NCBI RefSeq assembly: GCF_002154505.1
Contig: NZ_MUBM01000024.1
Location: 1-40,745 of the forward strand
DNA from: Streptomyces carpinensis
GTDB lineage: Bacteria; Actinomycetota; Actinomycetes; Streptomycetales; Streptomycetaceae
DNA: 40,745 nt
Reading direction: 5' to 3'
Shown here: positions 40,402-40,745 of the stretch, piece by piece
How positions within the stretch are numbered: position 1 is the first letter of the stretch
Layout: every line of letters begins with the position of its first letter
Translations under genes and position numbers: made by a program
Notes under the pieces: generated by a model
What the model was told of the DNA's origin: nothing
Database searches by the model: none
Seen by the model: the letters and a program-made list of their open reading frames with translations, nothing else

Positions 40402-40745
40402 GCGTCCAGTTCATGCCCCAGCCGTAGGCCTGGTCGATCGTGCGCTGCGGGCTCACTCCGCGCGCGGGCACCAGGTAGCGGGCCTCGCGCTGGACGACCA
40501 GGTCGCCTCCGGTGTGGGTGATCAGGGCGAGCGCGCACACCGTGGAGGGCACCGTGCACTCGTCGAGGGAGAAGTCGACGGGGGCGCCGTGCTGGGGCTG
40601 GAGCGTGACGGTGGCGTGCAGGTCGGCGAAGGAGCGGGCGCCCTCGTAGATGGTCACGAAGACGAGGATGCGGCGGAAGTCGTTCTTGTGGTCGAGGTTG
40701 ATCGTCAGGTTCTCGCCGCTGGCCACGGCGCCGGTGCGGTCGTCG
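40388..40745 (-). CDS. TerD-family tellurium-resistance/stress protein (partial)
   Basis: The C-terminal ~118 residues of a TerD-type protein; the 5' part lies beyond the window end. ASGENLTINLDHKNDFRRIL, VFVTIYEGARSFADL and the DFSLDE segment match the calcium-binding beta-sandwich family. These proteins are linked to tellurite resistance and stress signalling and are numerous in Streptomyces. The window cuts the gene, so the start cannot be given. Confidence 0.8.
   Translation of the reverse strand, partial: DDRTGAVASGENLTINLDHKNDFRRILVFVTIYEGARSFADLHATVTLQPQHGAPVDFSLDECTVPSTVCALALITHTGGDLVVQREARYLVPARGVSPQRTIDQAYGWGMNWTPGRK

Noticed and set aside
1..40745. CRISPR arrays, tRNA or rRNA genes
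   Set aside because: No regularly spaced repeats and no recognisable tRNA or rRNA sequence were seen on either strand.

Overview
The window is high-GC actinobacterial DNA, most likely a Streptomyces chromosome in an accessory region. Evidence for this is the strong G/C bias at third codon positions, a streptophobe-family membrane protein, a SpoIIE-type PP2C phosphatase with N-terminal membrane segments, two MmpL-type transporters, a TerD protein and an HpnB-like glycosyltransferase. Many wrecked genes sit between intact ones, so the region has been rearranged repeatedly.

Layout. 0-1.1 kb: polymer ligase-like membrane protein. 1.1-3.2 kb: decayed DNA with an IS256-type transposase remnant, a broken small ORF and a frameshifted EamA transporter. 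3.2-6.8 kb: TetR regulator divergent, across a duplicated operator, from a frameshifted LmeA/DUF2993-like remnant and an intact MmpL transporter. 6.9-14.1 kb: a carboxylate-type cluster (serine hydrolase, MFS transporter, TetR, acyl-CoA ligase, acyl-CoA dehydrogenase) that runs into remnants of a class III CoA-transferase, an Lrp/AsnC regulator and an Old Yellow Enzyme. 14.2-20.4 kb: one reverse-strand run, MmpL - streptophobe - response regulator - sensor kinase. 20.4-25.2 kb: broken HEAT-like gene, PP2C phosphatase, a CoA-transferase tail, a BASS-type symporter and an N-terminally truncated Dyp peroxidase.

25.57-37.39 kb is the most interesting part. It is a compact island with visibly lower GC and different codon use, resembling Microbacteriaceae-type actinobacterial genes. 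Perfect stem-loops bracket it at both ends. It encodes a class B flavin monooxygenase fused to an NTF2-like domain, an SDR, a class III aminotransferase, a fumarylacetoacetate-hydrolase-family enzyme, an aldehyde dehydrogenase, a Fis-type regulator, an APC permease and a D-2-hydroxyacid dehydrogenase. Five copies of a 17-bp palindrome (consensus TGTCCCA-N3-TGGGACA) stand one in front of each inferred transcription unit, and I found none outside the island. A -10-like hexamer lies at a nearly constant distance downstream of each. The regulator lacks the GAFTGA loop and the Walker B acidic pair, so it probably activates ordinary sigma70-type promoters. The set reads as an inducible pathway for uptake and breakdown of an amine or amino-acid-like compound; its substrate cannot be named from sequence.

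37.4-40.7 kb: a group II intron reverse-transcriptase fragment at the island edge, then ordinary streptomycete genes (PH-like membrane protein, Asp/Glu racemase family, HpnB-like glycosyltransferase, partial TerD).
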